Source of the DNA: Nemopilema nomurai
Lineage: Eukaryota > Cnidaria > Scyphozoa > Rhizostomeae > Rhizostomatidae
Assembly: GCA_003864495.1 (NCBI GenBank)
Contig: ML133395.1
Span: 560,332-624,331 of the forward strand
Direction: 5' to 3'
Length of the DNA: 64,000 nt
Shown here: one piece after another, positions 9,601 to 22,484 of the stretch
Numbering within the stretch: the first letter of the stretch is position 1
Layout: the number at the start of each line of letters is the position of its first letter
Notes under the pieces: generated by a model
Databases searched by the model: none
Seen by the model: the letters and a program-made list of their open reading frames with translations, nothing else
Told to the model about the DNA's origin: nothing
Position numbers and translations under genes: made by a program

Positions 9601-11740
9601 GTTTTGATTTATTTTCATTCCCAGTGTTTAGTAAATTTCATCAAGAGTTGTAAAGGGAGCTTCTTTTTATATCATTTCATCAAATCAACCAATACTTTCA
9701 TCATATGTCCAGTGATGTAAAAGAAAGTTAAAACGCTGTAGTAATCCCAAATGTCAAGCAGTTTTTTAGTTTGGTTTGATACATTTTGAGGTTTTCATCA
9801 AGATTTGCATAGGAAGCTTCTTTTGGTAGAATCATTCCAGAATCAACAACAAGCAATTCATCATATATTGGTGTTGTTTGATGTAAAACAAAGTGAAAAT
9901 ATTTCATTTCCATAAAACCAGCATTGTTTTATTCTTGCTTTGTATAACTTTTTTGAGATTGTTCATCAAAAGATGTAAAAGAAGCTTCCTCCTCTATCAT
10001 TATTGATGGAAAATTTAAGCATTTCATTATATGATAGTGTTGTTTGATGTAAAGTAAAGTGAAAACATTGTATTCCAATAAATCAAGTAGTGTTATATTA
10101 TGACTTATTACCTTTGTTTTATTTTGTACCAAGTCTGGACTCATCATTCTAGACTCAATAACCTAGGATTTCTTTGTACCTTTATGCAGTTTGATGTAAA
10201 ATGAAGTGAAAACACTATATTTCCATGAAATAAGCAAGGTTGCACTTGGGTTTGATAACTTTTTTATGGTTCTTTATAAAGGGTTTTAGAGTAAGCTTCT
10301 GTTGTAATCATGTCAAAATCAACAAACAAGCAATTTGTCATATGATTGTGTTGTTGATTCAAAACAAATTAAAATTCTGTATTCTTATTAAGCATTTTGA
10401 TTTGATTTGGTTTCCTAGTGTTGGGTAATTTTCATCAAGAGTTGTAAAGAAAGCTTACTTTGCTATCATTCCAGAATCAATAATCATACATTTCTTCATA
10501 TGTTGGTGCTATTTGCGGGTAAAATATGAAGAACTGCAGTTCCATAAAGCAAGCAGTGTTATACTTAAGTTTGATAACTTTTTGTGGATCTTCTTCAGGA
10601 CATAGAAAGAATTCTTCTTTTTAAATAATTTTGGATTCAATAACCAAGAATTTCGTGATATAAAAGTGGTTTTTATGTAAAACAAATTAAAATACTGCAT
10701 TCCCAGAAACCAAGTAGTATTATTCTTGGGTCTGACAATTTTTAAGATTCTTCATCTAAACATGCATAGAAAGCGTCTTTTGATATCATTCCAGAATCAA
10801 TAATCAAGCACTTCTTCATATGAAAGTGTTTTTTGTAAAACAGAATGAGAATGCTGCATCTCCATAAAATCAGAAGTGATTTCTTGGGTCTGACAACTTT
10901 TTGATGTTCTTTTTCAAGACATGCAAAGCCAGCTTCTTTTGATATCTTTCCAGAATCCATAATTAACTAATTCGTCATATTTAAAGCAAAATTAAAAATA
11001 TGTATTCTTATCAGACAAGCAGGTTGATTTGATTTGGACTCAGAGTGTTGGGTAATTTTCATCAAGAGTTGTAAAGGGAGTTTCTTTTTATATAATTTCA
11101 TAATCATCAATCAATGTTTTCATCATATGTTGGTGTTCTTTGATGTAAAACAGATTAAAAACACTGTTTTCACATAAATAGTGTTTTACCTGGATTTGAT
11201 AACTTTGTTGGGTTTTCCTTCAAAACTTGTAGAGGAAGCTTTTTGCTATCATTCCAGAATCAACAATAAAACGGGTAATCACATCTTGGTGCAGTTTGGC
11301 GTAAAACATCATAAAAATGATAAATTCCCATCAAACAAGAGGTATTATATTTGGGTTTGATATCTTTTGAGATTTTCATCAAGAATTGTAACGAAAGCTT
11401 CCTTTGCAGTCATTCCACAACCAAAACCAAGCATTTCGTCATGCGATAGTCTCCTTTGATGTAAAACAGAATGAAAGTGCTGCATTTCCATTAAACAAGC
11501 AGTGTCATACTTGGGTTTGACAACATTTTGAGGTTCGTCAGAAAGTTTTGTAAAGAAAGATTCTTTTGCTACCATTCCAGGATCAATAACAAAACATTTC
11601 ATCGTATGTTGGTTTTGTTTTATGTAAAATAGATTCGCAAATATAAAAAATAATGCCCCTCGTAAAAACAAGCTAAGTTGATTTGAATTTTACCATTGTT
11701 TTGAGATTTTTATAGACTTATTGCATGAATTACATTTTCT
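9600..11740. repeat. Diverged ~158-bp tandem repeat array, H1-H3 spacer, unit 1
   Basis: Around a dozen monomers recur with the pattern catcaagagttgtaaa, gctatcattccagaatcaa, then gtgttgtttgatgtaaaac and ataaaacaagcagtgtt. Spacing of the atcatt landmark ranges from 147 to 165 bp with a mean near 158. Monomers are diverged, so the array is old or rapidly drifting. The minus strand often remains open for one to two monomers, giving repeated peptides, but start and stop positions are not conserved. Confidence 0.85.
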
Positions 11741-12371
11741 TTCCTTGTCATTCAAAAACCATCTTTTTATATTCATTCTCCAGATGTTTGTGTAGTAACA
11801 AATCAAAGGAAATAACTCTTGAGTTGATTTGAACCACAAAAAGTGTTAATATTACATTAGAGGGTTGGAGGAGCGCGCCATTCCATCATTCCCAAATTAG
11901 TTTTCTACAAATTAAATTTTGACCACATTTGTCTGCATTGCATTGTGATATGTATTATATGATATGATTTTTCTAGAACGTAAAAAGGGGTAGCTGAATC
12001 GCGTTGTTTATGTAATGGAGACAGCTTTAGATTTGATTTTTAAAACCGATGCAGTTTTTCAGAATAATGTGTCTGTTAGCATTATAGATAGAAGATCATT
12101 AGGGGCTTTCAGAAACCCTTTAATCAGAGTAAAATCATTAGCGTAGCCAAAAGAATACTAGCTATAAGGAATATAATATGATATCAACTTTGACTAATTA
12201 GTAAACTGTGAGAGGAAGTTTATTTCGAAAATTGAATATTCAATTTAGCTAATTTTATATTGTGCTTTAATACTTTGGTAGGTTTTGTACATGAAAGCAT
12301 AGGCGGAAATCTTTAGAGAAATATCGCTGTGTGCAATGGGATAGAGAAACATCGTTTCTGGCGTTCATGGT
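11741..12371. other. H1-H3 spacer, H3-proximal part, unit 1
   Basis: Conserved in units 2-5 (for example the tract AACGTAAAAAGGGGCAGCTG near 37425), with no open frame of note. It lies just downstream of the H3 stem-loop. Confidence 0.6.
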
Positions 12372-12387
12372 GGTTTTTAAAAAAACC
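12372..12387 (-). terminator. Histone 3'-end stem-loop of H3, unit 1
   Basis: Minus strand GGTTTTTTTAAAAACC, identical to the H2A stem-loop, 46 nt past the H3 stop. Confidence 0.9.
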
Positions 12388-12433
12388 GTTTTAAACGAAA
12401 TCTCATCAGTCAAGATGTGATGGAGTGAGTTGC

Positions 12434-13858
<1,425 letters not shown>

Positions 13859-13924
13859 ATTCATGTTGCTGGTCCTTCCTGTCCGGCAATCAAGATTCGT
13901 CCATATGCAAGCACACAGAAAAAC

Positions 13925-13940
13925 AGCTTTTTTAAAAGCT
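13925..13940 (+). terminator. Histone 3'-end stem-loop of H4, unit 1
   Basis: AGCTTTTTTAAAAGCT followed by ACCAAAAATG, 66 nt after the stop. Confidence 0.9.
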
Positions 13941-14470
13941 ACCAAAAATGCCAAAGTTGCCTGATTTGGGCCTCGTAGCTGCACACGATTTAAAGAGGAT
14001 GTCATTATTTCTGCTTTAGGTTCAGTTGCTACACATTTCATCGATCACAAGTATCCGGGCATTGTGCCAGTAAATTATTAGTCCAACGTTCCTCCCTTTC
14101 TTGGTGACAGGAAAAAGCGCCTTTCTAGGCATATAATGTGTCGGTTCTGTTATTGGAAAACTTCCTTTCCAAAATTACTCCATCGTATCGGTGACAAATT
14201 TTGGTCTCATTTGTCAGTTGATCAACAGTCTGTCGTGCATAGTGTTGATGGTGTTTGTAGGAAGAAAATAGTTCACCACTTAGCAGATTATATTGAAATA
14301 TATATTGGCTTTTCCGGTTTGAGTTTGAGATTGTCACTGTTTTTAGTTTGAAGCACTAAGGCTGATGAGCTCACTCTTTCCCCCTCAAGGCTGTATTGAG
14401 GAATGAAGATGAACACATTTCAAGCCGGTCAAGAGAAAAAGCACATCTCTGATTGAAAAGCCCCTTTTCA
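13941..14470. other. H4-H2A spacer, H4-proximal part, units 1-2
   Basis: Noncoding and colinear with 49073-49600 (unit 4) and 50924-51400 (second H4). The opposite-strand open frames at 14125-14351 are not conserved. Confidence 0.6.
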
Positions 14471-15880
14471 CCACGGCTTTTCGATATGCTTCAAGAGATG
14501 TGAATAAAGTTCTCATTCCTATCATTCTAGAACCAAGTTTCTAAAAGGTCATCATTTTTTTCTGTTGTTGTGAGGAGAGACAATTTCATAAAACTAAATT
14601 CCGTGAAGGCAATCAATCTAGGACTTTATTTTGATACTTTCCTATCATTTTATAACCAACGTTAAGACAGTTTACAACGTGTTGATATTGAATAAATGCA
14701 AAGCAAAGTTGAAATTCTGTATTATCAATAAAAAGGTAGTTTTGACTTGATTCTGATTCCTAGTGTTTAGTAATTTTCATTAAGAGTTGTAAAGGAAGCT
14801 TCTTTGCTATCATTCCATCAAATCAACCAATACTTTCATCATTAGTCCATTGATGTAAAAGAAAGTTAAAACATTGTAGTGCTACAAAATAACAAGCAGT
14901 GTTATATTTTGGTTTGATAACCTTTTTGAGATTGTTCATTAAAAGATGTAAAAGAAGCTTCCTCCTACATCATTTTTGAGGGAAAAGTTAAGCATTTCAT
15001 TATATGATAGTGTTGTTTGATGTAAAGCAAAGTGAAAACATTGTAGTCCAATAAAACAAGCAGTGTTTTATTAGCACTTGTTTATTTTGTTTGACTTTCC
15101 ATTAAATCTTGTCAAGGAAGCTGTTTTTTTATCATTCTAGACTCAATCGCCAAGAATTTCTTCATTTCTTGGTGCAGTTTGATGTAAAATGACACGAAAA
15201 CACTGTATTACCATGAAATAAGCAGGGTCACACTTGGGTTTACTTCTACAATCAATAATCAAGCATTTCGTCATATGTTGGTGTTATTTGGGGTAGAAAA
15301 GTGAAAGTACTGCAGTGCAATAAAACAAGCAGTGTTATACTTGAGTTTCATAACTTTTTTAAGGTTCTTCACCAAGACATGGACAGAATGCTTCTTTTTC
15401 AATCATTTCAGAATCAATAATCAAGTATTTTGTGATAGAAAAGTGTTTTTTGATGTAAAACAGAATAAAAATACTGCATTTCCATAAAACAAGCAATGTT
15501 GTTCTTGGATCTGACAACTTTTTGAAGTTCTTTTTGAAGACATGCAAAGAAAGTTTTTTTTTATATCATTCATCATACCATGAAACAAAGCAGTGTTTTA
15601 CTTGCATTTTTTAACTTTGTTGGGTTTTTTTTTCAAAACCTTTTAAAGGAAGTTTTTTGCTATCATTCCAGAATCAACAATAAGCCATGTCATCATAGTT
15701 TGGTGTTTTTCGATATATACAAAGTTAAAACACTGTATTCTCATAAAACAAGCAGTGTTATACCTGGAATTTATAATTTTATTGGGGTTTCCTTAAAAAA
15801 GGAAGCTTTTTTGCCCTCACTCCACAATCAACAATAAAGCATATAATCACATCTTGATGCGTTTGGATTTAAAACAACAT
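14470..15880. repeat. Diverged ~158-bp repeat array in the H4-H2A spacer, units 1-2
   Basis: Same repeat family and same orientation as the H1-H3 arrays (tatcattccagaatcaa, tgatgtaaaac, aaaacaagcagtgtt), introduced by the same lead-in sequence ending AATAAAGTTCTCATTCC. Eight or nine monomers, some truncated. Confidence 0.8.
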
Positions 15881-16344
15881 GTAAATATGATAAATTCTCA
15901 TGCAACTTGATGTGTTATATTTGGGTTATAGGCTCTATAGATAAATGCATGTTCAAAAATTTCAAGCCTCTTCAAGAGAAGGTCAGACAAGCTTAATGTT
16001 GATGAATTCGACATCTCAGATTCAGAAAGAGAGAGATCAATTTGTCGTGAACATATCCAGATTCGGATTGAGATACTTGCATTTGAAACAAACACACTTT
16101 CATTTAGTACAAACATCGTCTTCGCTATTTCTCCCCTGGAGGGTTCTCGCTCAATATCGACCCCAACATGTCCAATATGAAGTACATACAATAACGCATA
16201 TGTAAATATATAGACATGAGGAGAAAAAATATCGGCGCAGGTACGATGGAAGTAAAACCTCGTAAACCAGAAACTGGTATTCTATGAGTAAGTAAGAATG
16301 TCGTGTGTGTCACAAGAAGGTAAACCAATTTTAGCATCTTTGGT
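15881..16344. other. H4-H2A spacer, H2A-proximal part, units 1-2
   Basis: Near duplicate of the first 467 bases of the window, with a roughly 20-bp extra repeat of a cacactttcattt-like stretch near 16090-16112. No gene is seen. Confidence 0.65.
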
Positions 16345-16360
16345 GGTTTTTAAAAAAACC
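16345..16360 (-). terminator. Histone 3'-end stem-loop of H2A, unit 2
   Basis: Minus strand GGTTTTTTTAAAAACC, 44 nt past the stop. Confidence 0.9.
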
Positions 16361-16404
16361 GTTTTTCAATGCAAAAATAACCAGAGATGGCCAACCGAAG
16401 CGAC

Positions 16405-16788
16405 TTATGATTTGGCGGCCTTCGTCTCAGTCTTCTTTGGAAGAAGCACTGCCTGAATGTTGGGCAAGACACCACCCTGTGCAATGGTGACTCCACTCAG
16501 CAACTTGTTCAACTCCTCGTCGTTCCTGATGGCGAGCTGCAAGTGACGAGGGATGATTCTTGACTTCTTGTTGTCTCTTGCTGCATTGCCAGCCAACTCC
16601 AAGATTTCTGCAGACAGATACTCGAGTACGGCTGCCAAATAGACGGGAGCCCCAGAGCCAACTCGCTCGGCATAGTTGCCCTTCCTCAACAATCGGTGGA
16701 TACGTCCGACTGGAAACTGTAATCCAGCTCTGGATGTCCTAGATCTCGCCTTAGCCTTGGCTTTTCCACCTTTTCCACGTCCAGACAT
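16405..16788 (-). CDS. H2A: Histone H2A, unit 2
   Basis: Encodes the same 127 residues as unit 1, with silent changes only (for example the codon for the second Arg of VGRIHRLL at about 16693). Start and stop contexts are unchanged. Shares a 335-bp divergent promoter with the frameshifted H2B next to it. Confidence 0.98.
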   Translation of the reverse strand: MSGRGKGGKAKAKARSRTSRAGLQFPVGRIHRLLRKGNYAERVGSGAPVYLAAVLEYLSAEILELAGNAARDNKKSRIIPRHLQLAIRNDEELNKLLSGVTIAQGGVLPNIQAVLLPKKTETKAAKS

Positions 16789-17123
16789 GATTGCTTCAAT
16801 AACAGATTTTCTTCAACGAGTTGACTTGACTGCGAAAGTGCAAGGGAACGATTGCTAGTAGTACCCGCCAAAAGCAACATTTCAAAGCGGCCTTCATTCG
16901 AAACGCGCCAATCGTCGCCTGCTCGAGTCGGCCATTTCGACGAACCAGGCGAAGACAGCCAATCGGCTGCGACCCTGGTCGGTCACGCGGTCTTCGGGCT
17001 CATTCTCGATGGCAAGGCGAGCTGGACTCAAATAAAGCAAGCGTGCCTTGGCGCCAAACCATCAAACCGAACTTGCTTGTCTCAATCGAGAGTTGAGTGA
17101 ATTTTAAGAGAGAAGTCGCAAAC
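16789..17123. promoter_or_regulatory. Bidirectional H2A/H2B promoter, unit 2
   Basis: Keeps both CCAAT boxes and the GGCGCC (17050-17055). It shows minor indels relative to unit 1, including a shortened CTCAATCG near 17082. Confidence 0.75.
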
Positions 17124-17530
17124 ATGTCTGACGCCCCAGCTAAAGGAGGAAAACAGGCCCCAAGGTCGCCAAGAAGGGAGAGAAGAAAGCAGGAGTTGGT
17201 AAAAAGGGTGGCAAGGCCGGCTCAGGAGAAAAGAAAAGGACGAAGAAGCGCAAGGAAAGCTACTCTATCTACATCTACAAGGTGCTCAAACAAGTCCACC
17301 CTGACACGGGAATCTCCAGCAAGGCCATGAGCATCATGAACTCGTTTGTCAACGACATTTTCGAGAGGATCGCTCAAGAAGCCTCGCGACTTGCCCACTA
17401 CAACAAGAAGGCGACGATCACTTCGAGGGAAATCCAGACATCTGTCCGACTTCTCCTTCCCGGTGAACTTGCCAAGCATGCTGTCAGCGAGGGCACCAAG
17501 GCCGTCACCAAGTACACGTCCAGCAAGTAA
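17124..17530 (+). pseudogene. H2B: Histone H2B with 1-base frameshift, unit 2
   Basis: One G is missing near 17160 (CAGGCCCCAAGG instead of CAGGCCCCGAAGG), 13 codons into the gene. Translation from the ATG leaves the H2B frame before the histone fold. All later sequence, the stop and the stem-loop match intact copies. This lesion is independent of the one in unit 1. Recent mutation and consensus error are equally possible. Confidence 0.85.
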
Positions 17531-17590
17531 ACTACCTGACCTGCCCTGGAGAGTTTGGTACATGCTGCTCTCAAACGGTCGACAAAAAAC

Positions 17591-17606
17591 AGCTTTTTTA
17601 AAAGCT
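17591..17606 (+). terminator. Histone 3'-end stem-loop of H2B, unit 2
   Basis: AGCTTTTTTAAAAGCT followed by ACCAAATTC, 60 nt after the stop. Confidence 0.9.
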
Positions 17607-18051
17607 ACCAAATTCGCCAATTTTTTCCTCAACCTCGAACACACACGACCAATTGTTTACCATTTTATTTTTTCAACATTTTGTTTTAACTTAAGCGAGT
17701 GAGAGTGCCATCGCCCAATTTTGTTATCAAAAACACTATCGAAAACCCTCAGAATGAAAGCCATTTAGTGAGAAACTATAGGCCGATGTTATTGAGGAGT
17801 GCTGCCCTCATGTAAGGGACTGATTTTAAATTTGGTATTTTCAGGATCCTTATTTGATTATTCCAAATATACATCAAGCATGAACTCTTTTATACCGAAC
17901 CCTGATTGTTCTGCCAACCCTCAATATTCTCAAATTTTTTAACCTAACCTAACATTTTTCTTAAATCATTCCTGCCCAACACAAAAACTCTTGATAAGAA
18001 ATTCTCGAAGAAGCATACCAAATTTGTAAAGCTGAAATAGTATCCATAATA

Positions 18052-18187
18052 CAGGGCCTCCGAAAAAGGGGGTGCCACGGCCCCCGCACTTTTTTGTAAA
18101 ACAATAGAGCTTTTCTAAATATCTTTTGCCATGATTGTTAAAATCTTCATTGGCCCCTCCACTTTCCAACCTGCGTCGGAGCCCCTG
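18052..18187. mobile_element. 136-bp MITE, unit 2
   Basis: Terminal inverted repeats CAGGGCCTCCGA at the left and, reverse complemented, CAGGGGCTCCGA at the right. The left flank is TAATA; the right flank has four extra bases (TATG) before TAATACATG. No coding capacity, and the interior is GC-rich near the left end. Absent from unit 1. Confidence 0.8.
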
Positions 18188-18520
18188 TATGTAATACATG
18201 ATATCTTTCAGCCCTTTTCCCTGATAAATGCACTTTTGATGAAAAGCAAATTTCACTGTTTTTAGAAAAACTAGTTTCTACTTTGTGGAGGCAATCGGTA
18301 TCTGCGTGATGGTTATTTCACTTGCAATTTTAGTTAAAACTAAGCTAAACGAACAAACATGATAGGTAATTTTGGGTAACCACCTTCATTTATCCCATCA
18401 AATCAAAAGTACAACTTATTTAGAAATTGGGATAGTCCCACACAATTACAAGGCCAACATGATTTATATGATACATGATACAAAGCCGTGTGCATAAAAT
18501 CAAATTCAGTTTATTTTGTC

Positions 18521-19747
18521 CAGGGGCGTAAATATTGGGAGTGGGAGGGGGGGTTGCCCCACCCAACATTTTGTCGGGCAAACGACAGACAAGATGTTCG
18601 CAAATCCGTAACTGTCGGGTAAAATCTTTCAGTCTACCGATATCTTTCAAAGACTCGCTGGGTATATCGTATCGGTATACTGTTAAACTTTGAGTCCTTC
18701 TTCGTCAATATTTCGAGTAAATCACTATTTGGAGTGACTCCGCCAGCCTAAACGCCTATCAGCTAACCACTCTTGAAAACTGGCGTCGGTTCTTTGCGAC
18801 CCAGTAATACATTTTTCAACATGATTTTTTCTGAATGAGTCCAGCACCAGCATCATTGGCCTAGCCATCCTGGATGCCGCAACAATTTTACCAGTGTCTG
18901 GACGACGAAACCCAAATGGCTCATTTTCGAAGGAACTTTGATAAAATCATCTGCTGTAAGTAGTCGCTCATCCTCATTGCCATTACAATATTTTACGAAA
19001 AAAAGTTAACACGACTGAACTGCAGCTTTTCTACTCGTAAATTGATCTAATAATACCCGTTTTCTCTTTTACAAGAAACCTAGATTGGGTCCTATTACTA
19101 AAAGTTTCTTAATTTTTCACTAGTTTCTAGTACTAAAAGTTTCTTATTTTTAGATAAACATCAAATTTTGCTCCTTCCCTTGTATATTAATTGTATTAAA
19201 GTTTATGACCCAACAGTAAGATTTGATATTGTATCTTTTCTTCATTATTCTTATGGAAACAGGGGTACTTTTTATCGAGACACCCGGTACAGTGTGCTTT
19301 AATTCTTTTATTATTTTTGTATTGTTACCGAGACACCCGGTACTTATTATTTTCCGGCTCAGAAAGTCAGCTTTATTTTTTGGAGTTTCTTAAAAATATT
19401 GATTTAGTTCTAAAAGTTTTTTAAAATTTCGGGGCCTTAGTACTAGTCTTCCTATAAACCGATTTCTTATCATAAAAGAAACGTGTAAACACTGATTGAC
19501 ATATGAAGAGCAAGGCATTGACTTGTGGTTCAAAGGTTAATACAAAAACTAAACAAAAATACGTAAAAATATCAGACAATTACAAATGCAACAAATTTCA
19601 TAGCGGTTTTAAAACATAGAAGAAACACCGCGAAGGCTTCTCCCATAACAGATTCCATAACATTTTAGTCGGTCAGTGGCGAAAATGTCGGGCAAAATAT
19701 TATGTACACCCCCCCTCCCCTAAAGAAAAATACTAGTTACTCCCCTG
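18521..19747. mobile_element. Old non-autonomous hAT-like element, unit 2 copy
   Basis: Same ends and insertion point as the 2507-3754 copy; flanks ATTTTGTC and TCTTTGTC. Here the minus-strand frame inside it is interrupted by stops. Confidence 0.7.
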
Positions 19748-19799
19748 TCTTTGTCTCCTTTCAACATCAAGAAAAGTAACCCTTTCCCTTCATTTACAG

Positions 19800-20179
19800 G
19801 TGAAAAATGTTAAAATGTTATAAGTTTAAAATGCCCATGTTCACTGTTCAAAATGAGTGCTGATTTCCAAATTTCAATTTCGTGAATTTCAAATTTTCAA
19901 ACAATTATGCATTACGATATATTCCTTGTGCAAATCGTCAGATTTTTCAAAATCAGCTTCGTTTGGCCTTTTCGAAGTTTGTAACGACAGATCATAACTG
20001 CTATCTAGAGTTGTGCTTCCTCAATCCTAATTTCAACTTAATTTTTCACGCCCCACGAGCTTTCGAAAAGCTTGCACAGTCTGTTCAGCAAGCCACTGTT
20101 TGAAAGTCTCCAAAACATCCATCCATTATCATTTTCGAAGTTTGCAGAGGAAGGAAACAAATCTAGTTTAACGTGGAAC
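19800..20179 (+). repeat. Exon-like block, copy A, unit 2
   Basis: 380 bp bounded by an acceptor-like CATTTACAG on the left and a donor-like GGAAC/GTAAGT on the right. The internal frame (19882-20103) does not span it. Could be a noncoding exon, an old gene fragment or chance. Confidence 0.45.
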
Positions 20180-20204
20180 GTAAGTATTTCATGTCAGAAA
20201 CTTA

Positions 20205-21430
20205 TTTTGAGTTTGAAGGCTTAAGGATCCTTATAGGATGATTCCAAACAAACATTAAACATAAACTCATTTTAAGAATACCTACATTTTGCCAAGCCTC
20301 AATAATCTTTACATTTTTTAGCCTAGCCTAAAATTATTCTTAAATAATTCTTGCCCAACACAAATTCGTGAAAAGAATTTCACCAAGAAGCATACAGATT
20401 TATTAGTCTTTCAATTTTAATCATAATTCAAGAAAGCTTTTAGCCTCTTTCCTTGATTAATGCTCTTTTAATGTAAATCATAACTGGCTGTTTTGAAGAA
20501 AACTAGTTTCTAATTTCTGTATCCGTTTGATGGTCATTCATTCGTTTGATGTTTATTTCACTCAGTTTCAGTTTTATTTTAAAAATACCACTGGATGCAT
20601 ACATTTGTTGAAGATCAGAAACAATCCAGGCTTAAAAGTATAAACAATTTAAGAGGAAGTTAACTAATATAAACATAATAGAAAAAATCAAAAGTAGAGG
20701 AGAAACAAGCTAGCACTGTTTCACTTGCAGTGTTAGTTCATTTGTTCACCCAACAAGATTTTCAATGCTTCCATAGAACACACAAAACTAAACTAAATGA
20801 ATGAACTTGACATGTAATTCTGGATAACCATTTTCATGTATCCCATCAAATCAAAAATATATTTTATTTAGAAAATGAAATAGTCCCACAGAATTACAAG
20901 GCCAACATGATTGAATATATACAAAGCCGTGTGCATCAAATCGAAATCAGTTTATTTTGTCTCCTTTCAACATCAAGAAAAGTCACCCTTTCCCTTCACC
21001 CTTTCACATTCGCGAGTAACATCTCTCACCTTCATTTACAGGTGAAAAATGTAAAAATTTTATCAGTTTAAAATGCCCATGTTCACTGTTCAAAATGAGT
21101 GTGGACTTCCAAATTTCAATTTCATGAATTTTCAATTTTCAAACAATATGCATTACGATCTATTGTGCAAATCGTCAGATTTTTAAAAATCAGCTTCGTT
21201 TTGCCTTTTCGAACTTTGTAATGACAGATCATAACTGCCATCTAGAGTTGTGCTTCCTGAATCCGAATTTCAACTTAATTTTTCGCGATCCAAGAGCTTA
21301 CGAAAGGCTTGCACAGTCTGTCCAGCAAGCCACTGTTTTAAAGTCTCCAAAACACCCATCCATTATCATTTTCGAAGCATGCCGAGGGAGGAAACAAATC
21401 TAGTTTAACGTGGAACGAAAGCATTTCTCG
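20205..21430. repeat. Spacer duplication copy B, unit 2
   Basis: Second, diverged copy of the segment described at 17820-20200. It lacks the MITE and the CAGGGG element, so it shows the uninterrupted site TTATTTTGTCTCCTTTC near 20951-20967. It contains its own extra 180-bp stretch near 20560-20740 that copy A lacks. Confidence 0.7.
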
Positions 21431-21539
21431 ACAACGCAACACGATGTGGAGAATTGCGCTCATAGGCATTACCTCTACCCCTCAAAAAGCATCTTTATGA
21501 AGAAATTAATACATAGAGAGTTTTATTTCGATACTTTGA

Positions 21540-21780
21540 ATAATCTTTTTGCGTTATTTCAATAACTATGTGCCAATTAAAGTAGGCAAAGAAGCACAAC
21601 ATCGACGGCCATTTTGGCCTGAGCAGTCAGCGGTCACGTGTACTTTTGGCGCCTAGATGCAAAATGATTTTGAATCGTTGACCGAAAGTGAAGGAGGGCA
21701 TCCAGTTTTGTGTCGCAGTTGCGAAGAACTTTACGTTAGATTGTCGAACCATTTGCTCATTTCCAAAAAAAGCCATCGTT
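21540..21780 (+). promoter_or_regulatory. H1 promoter, unit 2
   Basis: CCAAT, CACGTG and TTTGGCGCC are present in the same order as in unit 1. Confidence 0.7.
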
Positions 21781-22413
21781 ATGGATTCATCTGCGGCGTC
21801 ACCTAAGAAAACCAAAAAGGCAGCAGCACCCAAGAAGCCGGCTGCTCATCCTGCATACAAGGACATGATCGCGGAGGCAATCAGAAGCCTGAAGGAAAGA
21901 AACGGCTCGTCGAGGCAGAAAATAGCCAAGTATTTGCAGGCTAATTACAAAGGCCTTGGTGATGAGAGCGCTTTGAAGAGAAACCTGAAGGCTTCCTTGA
22001 AGAAACTTGTCGCATCGGGCTCACTCGTGCAGACGAAGGGGGTGGGAGCTTCGGGGTCGTTCAAACTACCTGTCGCCGCGAAGAAAGCAGCAGCAGAAAA
22101 GAAGCCGGTCGCAGCAAAGAAAGCTGTGAAAAAGCCAGCAGCACAGGCTAAGAAGAGTACGCAGGCTAAAAAGGCCAGTACCAGCTCAGTGAAGAAGAGT
22201 CCCGCGAAAAAGAAGGCAACGACAGCGAAGAAAGCAACTGGTGCTAGCAAGTCCCCCAAGAAGCCCAAAGCTAAAGTAGCCAAGAAACCAAAGGCTGCTG
22301 CAAGCAAGAAGGCTTCGGTGGCTGGAAAGAGCAAACCGAAAAAGGCTGCAGCTAAGAAGACGGCAAAGTCACCTGCTGCAAAGAAATCCAAGGCCAGCAA
22401 GTCGAAGAACTGA
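21781..22413 (+). CDS. H1: Linker histone H1, unit 2
   Basis: Intact 210 residues starting MDSSAAS. It differs from unit 1 by a few substitutions: D2, A in PVAAKK, V in KASVAGK, A in KKTAKSP. Globular domain unchanged. The same protein is encoded in unit 5. Confidence 0.97.
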   Translation: MDSSAASPKKTKKAAAPKKPAAHPAYKDMIAEAIRSLKERNGSSRQKIAKYLQANYKGLGDESALKRNLKASLKKLVASGSLVQTKGVGASGSFKLPVAAKKAAAEKKPVAAKKAVKKPAAQAKKSTQAKKASTSSVKKSPAKKKATTAKKATGASKSPKKPKAKVAKKPKAAASKKASVAGKSKPKKAAAKKTAKSPAAKKSKASKSKN

Positions 22414-22468
22414 GGGCTCAGTTCTCCAGACATGTTCGTCTTAGTGCGCCATCCTGTCCATGCAAAAC

Positions 22469-22484
22469 AGCTTTTTTAAAAGCT
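22469..22484 (+). terminator. Histone 3'-end stem-loop of H1, unit 2
   Basis: AGCTTTTTTAAAAGCT plus ACCAAAT, 55 nt after the stop. Confidence 0.9.

Larger units (their letters stand above)
17820..20200. repeat. Spacer duplication copy A, unit 2
   Basis: Begins near GATTTTAAATTTGG and ends near GGAACGTAAGTATTTC. The order of landmarks (aggatccttat, ttgcccaacacaaa, gaagcata, cctttga/taatgc, cacaattacaaggccaacatga, agccgtgtgcat, caacatcaagaaaagt, gttcactgttcaaaatgag) repeats in copy B at 20205-21430. Copy A additionally carries a MITE and the old CAGGGG element. Confidence 0.7.

Noticed and set aside
9600..11740. CRISPR-like array
   Set aside because: The repeats are diverged ~158-bp direct repeats without short uniform repeats and unique spacers, in an animal genome.
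13941..16344. Possible 5S rRNA, U snRNA or tRNA gene in the spacers, as in some animal histone clusters
   Set aside because: I looked for 5S internal-control-like sequence and for tRNA A/B boxes with a foldable cloverleaf and saw none.
17939..17962. CCTAACCTAAC stretch resembling telomere repeat
   Set aside because: Only two imperfect copies, at a spacer position that varies between units; not a telomeric array.
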